Assembly: GCA_027627225.1 (NCBI GenBank)
Contig: CM051028.1
Coordinates: forward strand, 22,109,864 to 22,173,863
Length of the DNA: 64,000 nucleotides
Direction: 5' to 3'
Source: Congeria kusceri
Lineage: Eukaryota > Mollusca > Bivalvia > Myida > Dreissenidae
Shown here in pieces: positions 1 through 11,555 of this stretch. How positions within the stretch are numbered: the stretch's first letter is position 1; the number at the start of each line of letters is the position of its first letter. Both the position numbers and the translations under genes were made by a program. The notes beneath the pieces were generated by a model. It was given only the letters and a program-made list of their open reading frames with translations, ran no database searches and was not told the DNA's origin.

Positions 1-245
1 ATAGTGGCCCTCTACAAATATTGTTCAAATTATACCCCTGGGGTAGAAAGTGGCCACGCCCTGTTGGTCATATGGTTTATATAGACTATATAAATCTCCT
101 GAAACTGCAAGTCCCAGATCTTTATACTCAGGTTGGTGCTTTAATGCCATTTGGCCCTCTTGTTATAAGCCATTATGATGCTTTTAACTCAGGTGAGCGA
201 CCTAGGGCCATCGTGGCCCTCTTGTTTTCTATTTTCTACTAAAAA
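1..245. repeat. End of a dispersed bivalve-type repeat
   Basis: Contains the block GGTGAGCGACCTAGGGCCAT followed by CGTGGCCCTCTTG, with a short palindrome (agggccat..atggccct type). I recall this motif as a common interspersed sequence in bivalve genomes, which is memory and not shown here. A 73-codon open frame across it has no recognisable domain and is probably chance. Confidence 0.35.
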
Positions 246-779
246 TGCAAAATTATATGTTTAATAGACCTCAAACCAACATTTTTGAAAACGCAGCAAA
301 TTACACATGTCGAAAGGAATTATTTTATGCCATTAATGTTCTAATTGTATGTAAAATATGTCTTAACACGTTCAAATTAATCAATTAGCTGTTTCAATTT
401 CCACCATGTCACGACTTATAAAAGTCCTCACGTTTTGAAATGCGTTTTGACTTCATACCTCTCTACATTGTTGGAAGGTAAAATTGTTTCCGAATCGCAC
501 TACATTGTCCGATTTTTGAAACAGTGTCTCAAATTGTCATACAACATATAAACCCAACTCACCTTCTATAATTGTTTACTTTTTTATACTACTTCCTGTC
601 ATTGGCGCCACCTCGGAAGTATAATTGTGTTTTTTTTTCCAATGCATCTCCAAACAGAGGTGGCGCCAGTGATTACAGACCGTGATACAATCTACTTGCT
701 TAAAAGCGCGATAACAAAATTATTACAAACAACTCATTTCTGCATTATGTAGCGCAATTAAACCACGTGTTCACTATAT
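246..779. other. Intergenic, no gene seen
   Basis: AT-rich sequence without a supportable gene. The only structure is an inverted pair, ATTGGCGCCACCTC at 601-614 and GAGGTGGCGCCAGT at 657-670, around a T-run. It could form a hairpin or be the remains of a small palindromic element. Confidence 0.5.
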
Positions 780-1276
780 TTAAAGGGACCTGTTCACAGA
801 TTGTCGAACTGACAGTTTTTCAACTTTTTTGTCACCGATTCCAAAAATAAAAGGTCAGTGTATAAAAGGGAGCAAACTAACACTACGGACCTAGAAATAT
901 ACAGTGAAAACCGTTTTGTTTATGAGTAATCATCAGTTGAAATTGATAAAATTATAAAGCGTTTGTAACGCTAAACGATGGAATAATTTGCAGTGTTTCT
1001 GTTGTTTTCGTTGAAACGGTTGACATCACGTGGAACACTTCCATAAAGTAAATAATGCAGGGTGAAATATAGAAGTCGGAATGGCTGAGTGGTTAAGGCA
1101 ATAGCCTTTTAATCCGGAGGTCCCGGGTTCGAATCCCGGTTAGACCAGTTTTTTGTTTAAATACTGTTATTGTTATTATACTTGCGCTTTTTAGTTTCGA
1201 TGCTGAAATCTGTCAAGTTAAGACTTTTAATGGCATACTTAAAAAAATGCGAACATCTGTGAACAAGTCCCTTTAA
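780..1276. mobile_element. TTAA-flanked MITE carrying a tRNA-like sequence, copy 1
   Basis: Non-autonomous DNA element of 497 bp including both TTAA ends. Left end is TTAA then AGGGACCTGTTCACAGAT; right end is its inverse, ATCTGTGAACAAGTCCCT then TTAA. A second copy at 56572-57082 shares the ends, the internal block around AATTGATAAAATTATAAAGC and a tRNA-like segment at the same place. Precise TTAA target sites are typical of piggyBac-type transposases, so mobilisation by such an enzyme is inferred. No transposase is encoded. Confidence 0.8.
1075..1147 (+). tRNA. tRNA-like sequence inside the TTAA MITE (probable pseudogene)
   Basis: A-box TGGCTGAGTGG (1082-1092) and B-box GGTTCGAATCC (1126-1136) are near consensus and the T arm is perfect (CCGGG/CCCGG around TTCGAAT). 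The anticodon loop position reads CTTTTAA, as in tRNA-Lys(TTT), while the D arm looks like Ser/Leu tRNAs. The acceptor stem (GTCGGAA against TTAGACC) and the anticodon stem pair badly, so a working tRNA is unlikely. Polymerase III transcription from the two boxes is possible. Confidence 0.55.
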
Positions 1277-3638
1277 GTATGACATCACATTGAATCTTTG
1301 ATTTTATCAATGAAACTGACTTCATTCGCTCAATGTTTATCTATGAATCTGACATCATATTGCATTGTTATGATTAATTGACGTCACTGAAACGCACGCG
1401 TGAATGTACTAAGCGGAAAAAGGACGGAGTATAGATAAATAGAGAATATATGGTTTGTGACTTTGATATCATGTGATATTAGACGATATCACATGATATC
1501 AAATGTCACCAACCAACACAATATGCAAATGAGACAGCCTGAAGACGTATACTTGCGTCGATGCATAGTTACGCATGAAAAATAGTTCTAGACAAAATCA
1601 ACAACAATAACATTTTAAGACACATTTAATAAATACACAAAAAATGAAGCGAGAAATGGTTACTCATTGTAACATTGAACGAAATATAAATACATTTACA
1701 TTATTTTATCTATTAACACACACAACAAGTACACTGCAGTCGACATGATGATTAATGACTTTTCAAACGTTTATGTGTGTTATGTTAACATTAAATAACG
1801 TGGGTCTAACAAAAAACAACAACAGCGGATTTAAAAGTAAAACAAACGTGGATTTATTAGCAAATGGGTCGTTAATCAACATTTCCATCAGTGCATAATG
1901 CGTTCAAAGTTGAGATGGGCCTACTGATAAACTATCCCCCATATGTGACGTCAAAGTGGGTGGGGAACGCAGGATTCGGAGATGCAGCTTGCCGTGATTG
2001 TGATGTGGGCACGCGAGGTGTCTTGAGCTGCAAAATATTCGTGGGACAACGACGGTACCATGTAGCGTCTGTATCATGTGCTTTCTGGTAGATTCAGCAA
2101 CTGGTGAGTGTCCTGGTTATAGGTCTACCAGCTTGAGACTTGAGTGCACATTATCCTTGGACTTGGCCTTGCTTATTCAATAAACATTTTAGAGCCAAAT
2201 ATTTACATATTTATAGAATTAATTAAATTATTTATACACATATGTTGTTTTGTCCATGTTATTGTGAGTTATTTTCAAAAGCTGATTTTCTTTAATATTT
2301 TCTGGTTGACAGCCAGTGAAAGCAACGAATAAACATGTGAAAGTTGTTGCAAAAGTACTGAGTACAATTATTGATATGACATTTTAGACACTTTCTAGTG
2401 GACATGTTTTCCTGTATCAATAGAGAAATTATCTTGTCTATGAGTTCCAAACAGTACATAACTTGTTGTTTTACTCTAAATTGAAGAATTGTTTGTTGAC
2501 CATCATATATATTTTATCAATTCCATGTTCTTCTATTGGTTGTGCATTCTTTACCTTATTTTATTTTCATCATTCATTTCCCTTTTTCATGTTGGACTGA
2601 AGTAATTTAAAACGCCTTGAGTTTTCTGCATTTTACTTCACTAAAACCTTTTGTTTTTAATTTTTATAGCCACGTGTTATCCTGTAATTTTTACATTTCA
2701 TGTAGAAATGAATTGATGGGCTGTGAATCAACTTAGATCGGCTAGTATACTGAGTATGAATTTGAATTTGATGAAATGTAAGAATTCAGTTTTGTTAAAT
2801 GGACCATAATTTCTTAAACCATTTTTTTTTATTTTTGCCTTTCATTTCATTTTAATTAAAATATTGTTAAATTGTTTCCTGGTTACATTGTTTGATTTGT
2901 TTTGTTTAGAACATTTAAATTCAATTGTTTATTTAACATAACTGTTCTTAATAGCATTTTCCTAAAACATTGCATTTATATTAAAGTGACATAAAAACAT
3001 GATTGTCGTAGCTTATTTCTTTGTAAGACTTACACTGTACTGTAACTTACAACAATGGTTTCCCAGAACCTAAGTAATTGTGTTTTGTTTTCTGTATCAT
3101 GAGATAAAATTAAAGGGCAATGTCATCCAATTCTTTCATGAATTTCAATTTTTTTTTGTGATGTCTGATTGTAATAGTTTCAGCTTTAAAAAATACCAGC
3201 TTTTTAAGATTTTTTAGATATTAACATGTTTTCTATGCGATAGATTGCGTGTTTCTTGCATAATGCTTATTTGTCGTAATAACTTAATTCTTGTTAATTG
3301 AATACTGTTTGAATGTTTTGTTCCAGTAAATTACATTTTTTTGTGAATTAAAATGTTATGATTGTTTAGATCTATTCTTTGTTTACATTTAAAACACCTA
3401 AGCGACATTTCACGCCTACAAAAAGTAGTTCCGAGGAGTGGGCGGGACTAAAGAATAATTACACGTGCCACAGTAGCATGATAATCGTTAAAGAAAGGCG
3501 GAGCTAAAAAGTGTTATCAGTCAGTGACATGATATTACAGAAAGTGGAAGGAGTTAATTTATGTTATCGGTCAGTATAATAACGCTTAAAAATATTGGGT
3601 TATCATCTTCAACGTTAATGTGCACTAGTGTCATAATA
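1277..3638. other. Intergenic, no gene seen; one palindrome
   Basis: No coding sequence supportable. A near-perfect hairpin lies at 1462-1503: 18-bp arms TTTGATATCATGTGATAT and its inverse around a 6-nt loop, with weaker pairing extending outward (tggtttgtgac / gtcaccaacc). It looks like a small palindromic MITE. Short open frames at 1891 and 2144 show no domain. Confidence 0.5.
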
Positions 3639-4260
3639 ATATTTATTATACCTCACTTCGTTTTCCCATTGTAAACTCCCGTATACCCATCCCTGCATAT
3701 ATAGGATCTGACACGAGTTGTCATTTCAAACCATAATTTATTAAACGAGTTCAGGAATTGTGTTACTAAGCGAGCCTTTAGCGATCTTACCTACGAATTT
3801 CCTGGACGAGTTTAATAAAATATGATGTCGTCAACCCGAGGAAATACTGTTGCCCAAGGCGAAGCTGCGGGCAACAGTATTTTTCGAGGGTTGACAAAAT
3901 GCACTATCGCCCTAATAGAATGCAATTTTTATTTTATTATACCGAAACAAAGATTTTGTAGAAGAAATACACTTTATTCAATTTAATTAGAAGAGAAGAT
4001 ACAACAACAAACACACAACATAATAAAAGTTCGTTTTCCGATACGGAGGCAAACCTTGCCATTTTGACACTGATGTCGTCTGCGCTTTTGTAACACGGAG
4101 TGATTTACTAAATGTTAAATAAGCGCTTATTAACCCCGATCAATCTGTTTATCGACACGACGTCAAAGGGGTGATTTGCACTATGATATTTGCAATTATT
4201 GACTGCTCCGTTTTTATATGAACAAAGAAGGAAAACAGAAAGGTGAGGTATAATAAATAT
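3639..4260. mobile_element. MITE with TIRs and a strong internal hairpin
   Basis: Terminal inverted repeats ATATTTATTATACCTCAC (3639-3656) and GTGAGGTATAATAAATAT (4243-4260), extended by TTTTCC/GGAAAA. Inside, 3831-3855 and 3869-3894 form a hairpin of about 25 bp (tcaacccgag..tgttgccc / gggcaacagt..gggttga). There is no open frame for a transposase. About 620 bp, so non-autonomous. Confidence 0.6.
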
Positions 4261-4451
4261 AGTATAATAAATATAAATAAAATTATATGTGTATTAGAAA
4301 TTTACGTTTATTGTCAAAGACATCGTACCAAATAAACAATCATACTGTGAAAAATGTTTATACATTGCTTTAAATTTTTCAAAATGCACACGTAAAATCC
4401 CATAAGCAAGTATTAAATTTTGGTGTGGCCTTAATATATTAATTTAGTTCA

Positions 4452-5440
4452 TTAGTAAATTGTATAGTTTGAAACTAGTGTGTTCAAATGTACAACGTCT
4501 TTGCTGAAAAAGTTGCCTTCATTTCCATGAACCCATGTGTGGTGCCAGTGGTGGCGCAGAAACCGGAAACGCATGGACTTCCGGTGAAAGCCGCGCTCAT
4601 TCATCTCAAAACACGCGTTGCGTTCCATCTCATTGCTGCACTCCAAAGAATGAATGTTACTACACTTGGATTCAAAACTTTTTTCACGGATAGGGTCAAT
4701 TTCGTCTGTGAAGTAGCGCGTGTTCGGCACGTAAACGCTGTTGTCGTCTGCTTCAGGTAACAAACCTTTGTAAAAATATGGAGAGTTACTACTCCAGTCT
4801 GTCTTGTTTATCTCAGCGCTTATATTTTCTATACCCATATATTCGTTAAATTCTTTTGTTAGAAACATCGGACCCGTAGTTTCCATAACGCCAGTTGTCT
4901 TTCTTAACTTCTCTTCCGGTGTTTGTATTAAATCGTCGAGCACCTTCTTAAAGAACGGATGCTTTGGCCTGCACATCATGAACGCATTGTTAACCATGTG
5001 TGGCATCTTAAACAAAAATACAGAATGTTCAAACGGCTCCACAGGAACAACGCAGGCATACTTCATTGTAGCTCGATCCAGTGGTCGCAGAGATTCGGTG
5101 TCCAGGTCGACATATACACCACCAAACTCGTACAACACTAAATACCGTAGCATGTCGGACCTTTTTATTACTTCCGCATAACCATCCCAAGAGCTCAACA
5201 AATGAGAGTGGCGCTCTTTCAAAAGCTTGCGGGCGGAATCGTCTGTCCAGAAATAGTACTTCCATGTGGGGTGATTGTTGATTAACGACTTGACGAAGTC
5301 AGCAAACTGGACGGGTATTAGATCGTTCTTGAAAGTCTGGTGTAAGACGTGGGGAATTCTCGGCTCACTTCCGGAAACAGTCGGAAAATCTTCGGTAACA
5401 TCCGGTTGTAGGTAGTGAAACGCCGTATTACAGTTATTGT
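4452..5440 (-). CDS. GT32 glycosyltransferase, catalytic exon 3 (C-terminal 328 aa)
   Basis: Last coding exon of a Golgi-type glycosyltransferase of the DXD-containing sugar transferase family (GT32; relatives include alpha-1,4-GlcNAc/Gal transferases and OCH1-like mannosyltransferases). Residue numbers are for the 418-aa product. PRIPHVLHQTFK (116-127) is the family's entry motif, YFWTDD (152-157) follows, then RSDMLRY (183-189) and GGVYVDLD with the metal/nucleotide-sugar-binding DLD at 201-203. The exon starts at 5440 after the acceptor CTCGTTTTCAG. The methionine at 5465 is intronic. Exons 8938-8848, 6703-6527 and 5440-4452 total 1257 nt, exactly 419 codons with stop, which supports the model. 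The donor sugar and acceptor cannot be told from sequence. A broken paralogue lies at 42368. Confidence 0.85.
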
Positions 5441-6526
5441 CTGAAAACGAGATTAAATATTGCAAAACGTTTTATTAAATGTATATATCAAGTAATTTAA
5501 TTGTTTGTGAAAGCAGATGTAGATCGACATACGGAATTTAAAGTTCACGATAGGAATAAGAATAATATGCTTTTTATCGCAATTACTGCAAGGTGATTGC
5601 AGGGTTTGCCTGTTCAAGGTAAACACAATCATCATTTGAGCCGCGTCGTGGGAAAACCGGACATAATGCATGTGCGTAAAGTGTCGTCCCGGATTAGCCT
5701 ATGCAGTCCGCACAGGCTAATCCAGAACGGCACTTTCCGCTTGTATGGTATTTTCTGTTTCAAGGAAGTCTCTTCTAAACATAAATCCACGGTAGGCGGA
5801 AAGTGCCGTCCTGGATTAGCCTGTGCGGACTGCACAGGCTAATCCGGGACGACACTTTACGCACATGCATTAAGACCGGTTTTCCCACGACGCGCCACAT
5901 TTTATTATATATTTAGAGACATATTAATGACAAAACGGTGAGGGTATGAACTATCAATATTAAACTATTCATTAAAATTTAATAATAGGCAAGAGTTAAT
6001 TTAAGTAAGAGTAAAAATACCAAAACTGCTATGCTTTGATTAATACTTTGCTATTCAAAGACATAATAACACATAATTACATGTACACATATTTGGGTAT
6101 TTTAATGAATAAGATCTGTATTTACTAGGAACATAAACATACACATATGTTCTGTGCTAACGGCCGCTAATGCATGTAACTGCAAGACAAAGTAAATAGC
6201 TAAACAATATAATATATTGTTGATATAGTCTTATAATTATGGTACTTTGGATCTGAAAGATGGAGATACAACAGTTGTTCAGTGATGACCTTTACAATTT
6301 TGATAGTTAACTATTTTGCTGTTAAACGATTTAAACACACCTTTTATATTTGAGTTCTTCACATCCTGTACAGGCTTATTTAAATCAATAAAATGAGAAC
6401 GGCAACATTTATTTCAGAAATAAAATTTAAACAAGCTCATGGCCTTCGAGGAACGGAAAATATATCTGTATTTACACGTAATTGTTTAAACGGAACACCA
6501 TTATATTTTTTTTTAAATAAACCTAC
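5441..6526 (-). other. GT32 intron 2, with MITE
   Basis: Intron between the stem and catalytic exons. Apart from the palindromic MITE at 5639-5896 it is plain AT-rich sequence. Confidence 0.6.
5639..5896. mobile_element. Palindromic GTCGTGGG MITE, copy 1
   Basis: About 258 bp. Ends are GCGTCGTGGGAAAACCGG and the inverse CCGGTTTTCCCACGACGC. Each half holds a smaller hairpin (ggattagcct..gtccgcacaggctaatcc). The centre is 'tttctgtttcaaggaagtctcttctaaac'-like sequence without coding potential. Other copies: 44876, 53211, 54825 and 57719. Non-autonomous; transposase family unknown. Confidence 0.75.
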
Positions 6527-6703
6527 TTGAAATTAACTTTATCTTGAGTGCTTGGTGTTGGTTGTTGAGAACGGTCGACACACTTCCGGTACTTTGTATG
6601 GTAACTTCCGGTTGTTGTTGGTGATGTGGCGTATCGCAACTTCCGGTAGTTGTTGTGGTGACTTTCGGTTGTTGTTGGTGAGGTGGCGTTTCGCAGATTT
6701 TTT
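6527..6703 (-). CDS. GT32 glycosyltransferase, stem exon 2
   Basis: 177-nt exon, phase 1 at both sides, between acceptor ATGTTTTCAG and donor GTAGGT. It encodes a Pro/Gln/Thr-rich stretch with two repeats of a TPPHQQQPKVT / TPHHQQQPEVT unit, as expected for the flexible, probably O-glycosylated stem that holds a Golgi catalytic domain away from the membrane. The paralogous stem exons at 28601 and 39909 carry the same QQPEVTT motif. Skipping it would keep the frame, so exon-length variants are possible. Confidence 0.75.
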
Positions 6704-8847
6704 CTGAAAACATGTGAACATTTCAGTAGTAAATGCGTTCTCAATTATCACTTATTATTGTTATTCAAGCATTAACAATGTCAACTGTAAGTCTACATAT
6801 AAAAAAACATGTCTTATGTCTGGAATTGTGTTCATAATTAACAAAGTGCATTCAAATTGATAGACCATCAGCATTAAAATACTTCTATTTATTTATAGAA
6901 TTTAACTTTTCGTAATTCATATTTTTTATAACTGTCAAAAATAGAAATTATTTTTGAAGTAAATCATGATTAATTTTTTGGAAAGTAAAATCAACACTTG
7001 TCAATGCAGCTGGCATGTTCGATTGTTTCCATAGGACTTATATTGACACAGATTTTCTTAAAAAAATATGGAATGAAATATGAAATATTATACAAGCAAA
7101 AGTATCTACGAAACAAAAGTTTAAATCATGAAATAGAACATATTTATAAAGGTTCCCAATCGAGTAAGACTTTTTTTCAAAATTTACACAGTATTTCAGA
7201 CCGAAATATCTACCGGGTTACTCTTCTTCCGCTATGTTAAAATGAGGATTCGTTTAATTTTAAGCCGCTGTCCATCAATACATCGTAACTTTAGTAATAG
7301 TTCTTATGAACGTTTATGGTGTTTATTCGCCTGGAATATGTTTCTTATTTACGAAAGGCATTGTTCAAAAGCGCTTGGTACGAACGAAATACTATAATGT
7401 ACATACTGGTTTACTCCAGAGTCATCACCAGTTTCCGGAGTCATCACCAGTTATCGCATGCAGAAAATAGACGACAGCAAGTTACCAAAATGTAAATAAT
7501 TCACGGATTTCAAATGCGTAGTTTTATTATTCTGTTCGGTAACATGCCCATAACAAACACTTTCTACACAGTTTTATTTTTATTAACATATTTATGGACT
7601 GCTCCTTTAAAACCTGGGCGCGACTGTCAAAAAATAGTACACAAATATATTTTTTTTGGCATTAAATCAAATTCGTGGCGGGCCATAAAAATACGTTGCG
7701 ACGCTGCCAGGGGAACAAATCATTGACTTTTTTAGCCTATAAATGATTAATTGACTTCGAAATGTGTATGTATTATGCATAGATAGCTTTCAAGATGTAG
7801 GTAGGGTATATTACTTAAGAATACCTATACGCGTCTGATAAAAAATAATTTTCATTCATTCCCGCAATTGTTTTCGTACATTGTTATGTTAATTTGTTAA
7901 ATTTGGCTGACACATTTATATATTAATGATGTTTACGTAAATTATTTAGGTTATTCATGTATCACTGGTGAAAACATGGGGCGGTATGTTCGGTTTATTT
8001 ACCTAACAAATCCTAATAATTATTGAATTAATCACAAATTAATTGTGGGATCCGAAACGTTTTCTTATGGTTTCCCAAAAAACCTGGGTCCGAGAAGTCT
8101 CCCTATATAAGTGGAGACCGAAAAATCTGGGGTCCGAGAAGCCACGTAACCGATCATCTTGACCCTCTTGTATCATATGTTTTGGGTAAAAATGATATCT
8201 CGGTATATTAATGTCAACGACGACTGTCTTTTTTAAAGACATTTCTTGTTCATCTTCATATCACCGCCTTTATATATCGGTACTATTATCACCCCACGCT
8301 TTAGAATATTCTCCAGTCTTAAATAAACAATTAACGAGTTTTAAAATAAACGGTGATAACTCGTTTATTGTATGTTAATATATTCCTGCGCACATGTTGT
8401 CTACTTCTCTGCTGTTTTATTTTTATGTGAACAAATCGCAACAGTAATTTCTTTGAGACTAAATTCTTGGTCAAGATCTTGATTACGATTTCTTTGATTA
8501 TTTTGTGACGCGTCACTTTCAACCAAACTTTTAGTAGAATATAGTTTTTTTTAAATGTTCATACAACTTCGACGTATACAAATTATTGGCTTTAATGGCA
8601 CTAGCAATACGCGAAAACCATACTCGGAGAAAACAATATTTGCGATTGTGATGACATAATTACATCTGCTATGTTTTCGGACATATTTCGAACAAATATT
8701 TTTGTGACTAAATATTCGGACACCGGAAATATGTAATTGTTTTAACGTGTCCGAAAACAGAGATTAAATACGGTAGTCACAGCAATTTGGGTGGACGGCT
8801 ATAAAAGCTAATGTTTTCAATTTTGGAAAAAAAAGTTAAACACCTAC
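6704..8847 (-). other. GT32 intron 1, nothing else recognised
   Basis: AT-rich intron of about 2.1 kb. Open frames of 60-80 codons here (6998, 7514, 8039, 8331) show no domain or composition that supports a gene. Confidence 0.55.
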
Positions 8848-8938
8848 CTCTATTATAAACAAAATAGATATTAAAAACACTTATCAGAACCAAAATAACT
8901 AGGATGCACCGCGAAAACCTCATACGACGAAAGTCCAT
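8848..8938 (-). CDS. GT32 glycosyltransferase, exon 1 (start codon and signal-anchor)
   Basis: Begins MDFRRMRFSR, then about 18 hydrophobic residues (CILVILVLISVFNIYFVY) and a donor GTAGGTG. A short basic cytosolic tail before one membrane segment is the type II topology of Golgi glycosyltransferases. The exon is 91 nt and ends in phase 1, matching the 2-nt start of exon 2. The plus-strand paralogue has an equivalent exon at 24662. No promoter was identified upstream; a transposon starts about 175 bp away at 9112. Confidence 0.7.
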
Positions 8939-9284
8939 TATGATAATATGCATTTAAACATCCCAATAAAACCAACAATCCAAATTTAATAAGTTCCTGT
9001 ATACATCGGTTAACATTAAGAGTACTTCCGAAAACATTTATCTACATTGTATTCGAAAATAACTGTGTTCGCTGACAATTGAGATCGAATAAGCGATTAA
9101 TTAAACATCCGGAGTGCGTTTCACTAAACTACGTACGCAAGTTATTTCCGTAAATATATGCGTACGCAAAAGAACTTCTCAAAAATGCGTTTCACTAAGG
9201 AGCGTAAAGTTGCGAATTGCGTAACTTCTGACGAAAACGTACGCTCGAGAAATACTTCGCGTAACTCTGAAAATTTGCGCAAGT

Positions 9285-9499
9285 ATGACCGCTATTGCAG
9301 AAGCTTTTAATGTAGATCTACGCGAGATTCGTCCACGAATATTCAGGGATAGAATTGATCCTTTGGCGTTTCTTGGAGAAAAAGAAATCGTAGAAAGATA
9401 TAGGCTGTCAGGAGATGGTATTCGCTATTTGGAGGAGCTCATTCGAGCTGATTGCGAACCAATGAGCGACAGGAGTCACCCCTTAATGTGCGGACAAAG
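9285..9499 (+). pseudogene. Harbinger transposase, exon 1
   Basis: Starts at ATG 9285. IDPLAFLGEKEIVERYRLSG matches the N-terminal part of HARBI1-type nucleases (D-P-[LF]-x-F, then E-x-x-x-E-R-Y-R-[FL]-S), followed by GIRYLEEL and RSHPL. A donor-like CAAAG|GTCTGC ends it, but the phase does not join cleanly to the next exon, so the gene is probably broken or spliced otherwise. Right after the 5' inverted repeat, as expected. Confidence 0.7.
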
Positions 9500-10057
9500 G
9501 TCTGCTTTAATTCGTTTATTTTTTCACATATCAAGAGTGCTAGTCTTGAAATATGTTAAAAGAACGTTTCATATGTTATAGTCATTTTGATTCTTATAAC
9601 TTAGTGGGGTTTAACCCTTACGTTTATCCATTGTTATAGCCCTTGAATATGTAGAAACACTTTTGTAACGTGTGCCATTGTCATCGTGATCGTGTCCCTT
9701 ATTTGTAGTAATAATCTTATTCAAATACCTGTAGTGTATATTCACACAAAGCATTGACTAATGTGCCCGCTGATCATTACTATTTAGCAGTTCATGGATT
9801 TTTGCGTGGCGAGTGGTTAAATTGTGTGGACCCGGATTGGAATCAGATATACCTATTTCGGATTACATTATTTCTATTTTGAAATTGACACATGAAGCGA
9901 TTGTTTTATTGAAGCATTTCATGTGTAGTTTTGAAATTGTATGACCACTATGCTAATCTGATGTTATGTGTCGATTCTGACAGGATTAATGTGGAAGGTA
10001 AGTTAATGTTTCAACATTTACTTAGTAAATTAAGTTGTTTGTAATGCTTTATTTCAG

Positions 10058-10138
10058 CTCCTAGTGACACTGCGCTACCTTGCGAAAGGGGATTTCTACA
10101 GTGCTAGTAGAAGTTCTGTGTGTAGATGTGTCCAACTG
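10058..10138 (+). pseudogene. Harbinger transposase, exon 2
   Basis: Follows acceptor TTATTTCAG and ends before GTATAA. Reads LLVTLRYLAKGDFYS then SRSSVCRCVQL, the helix-turn-helix part of Harbinger nucleases (usually LLVALRFLATGSF .. VSKSTVCRCV). About eight residues between the two blocks are missing compared with the family, suggesting a small deletion. Confidence 0.65.
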
Positions 10139-11003
10139 GTATAAACAACTATCATTATTTAATAATAAAACAATTGTTTTCTTATGTACATTTATTCAGT
10201 GATGTATGTTAATGAAATAAATCATATCTAATACATGTAACTGAATAACTCGGAAACCACTAAGATTCTGCGTGGTATCAGACCTGTATCAAGTCTGTAT
10301 CGCAGCATGATAATCAAACAAACGGCATTACTCTATTAATCTAATGTACTAGTGAAAATGTTGTAGCAATTAAATAATAAGTATGGCCAAGCAATCTGGA
10401 ATTCTTATATTATTGCTTGAGAGCAAGAAAATGTTAGAAGCCTGCCTATATAAATCTGATAATCTGAACAATCCCAGTGCAACATTTACTAGTTCAGAGC
10501 TTACAGGCTTGTGCTAATTTCGAAAACTGGCAGTGTTCACAATACTGTTTTGTCATGACATGCCAAATCTAGCATAAGGCATAAGCCATAAGCCATACAG
10601 CTTTAACTTGCCGTAACCTCCTAGACTGGTCTGAAATAAAATATAAAATCTAGAATTATTAAAATATACCGTTCAGATGATGGCTATGTTGTTCATACAG
10701 AATAGAGAAAAATCTTTGTATTGTTGTATTTTTGGTAAATGAATTTTAATTGTGTTATTTTGTTGCCTTCATGTACTTGCCCCTTTGGGAAGACAGGTGA
10801 AAACCTTAAATTGCCCCCCAAACATTTGGTTGTCCGTGCCTCTGAGGCATGTGTGTTATTTTCTAAGACTGTCACATTGCCTTATGTGGTCACAGTGCCT
10901 TATGTGTTAATTCTTTGTTAGTGCTTCATTATGTATGCTCTGAAAATTAAGTTTTAAAGAAGTATTTATCAAGAAAATATCTTTTATATTTTTATTTTGA
11001 AAG

Positions 11004-11221
11004 TGATGTTGCTTTCATCAACATCAACTTTCCATCATCAGTGCAGGACCTTGCAGCAACCAAATTGATGTTCCATCAAATTGCAGGCATCCCAAATGTG
11101 ATAGGGGCCGTAGACGGAACTCTGATCCCCATTCAAATGCCTACAGGCAATGAACAGATATTTGTCTGCAGGAAGGGTTCCACGCTGTCAACGCACAAGC
11201 GGTTGTTTATAGCAACTTGAG
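11004..11221 (+). pseudogene. Harbinger transposase, exon 3 (first catalytic Asp; frameshift)
   Basis: Reads INFPSSVQDLAATK, then IPNVIGAVDGTLIPI, where VDGT holds the first catalytic aspartate (11113-11115). The family continues with RKGFHAVNAQAV..SNLRFTNV. Here the frame breaks at about 11176-11181, where one T is missing relative to the expected reading; downstream the plus-one frame gives NAQAVVYSNLR up to the donor TTGAG|GTAAAT. A single-base deletion therefore disrupts the protein. Confidence 0.75.
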
Positions 11222-11555
11222 GTAAATTGTAGTTACCAGTATTTATTGAATTTATGTTTATTCCATATTGATTAATTGAATTGACTAGTATAAACAATTC
11301 TAGAAATTAAAACAATAAGTGGAACTTGTATAACTTTGTACGTTGTAATAAAATAAAAACCTTACCTCGTACAGAATACTCACTTTTTAGGTTTAACCGA
11401 GTCACATGCTGACCGTGTATTATTCCATGCTATTTCATCAATTTAATGCTTTGTGAGTTAGTACTTAATATGTTTGTCATCTTTACTGAATACATATAAT
11501 TATATAAATAATATATTTATAAAAAAAACCTAAAAAAACCTACATTTTTATTTAG

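Noticed and set aside
1075..1147. A functional nuclear tRNA gene
   Set aside because: Acceptor and anticodon stems do not pair, and it is embedded in a repeated transposon.
5453..5465. Methionine at 5465 as the start of the glycosyltransferase
   Set aside because: It lies upstream of a good splice acceptor (5441-5443), the first residues are intronic, and a signal-anchor exon plus stem exon join in frame.
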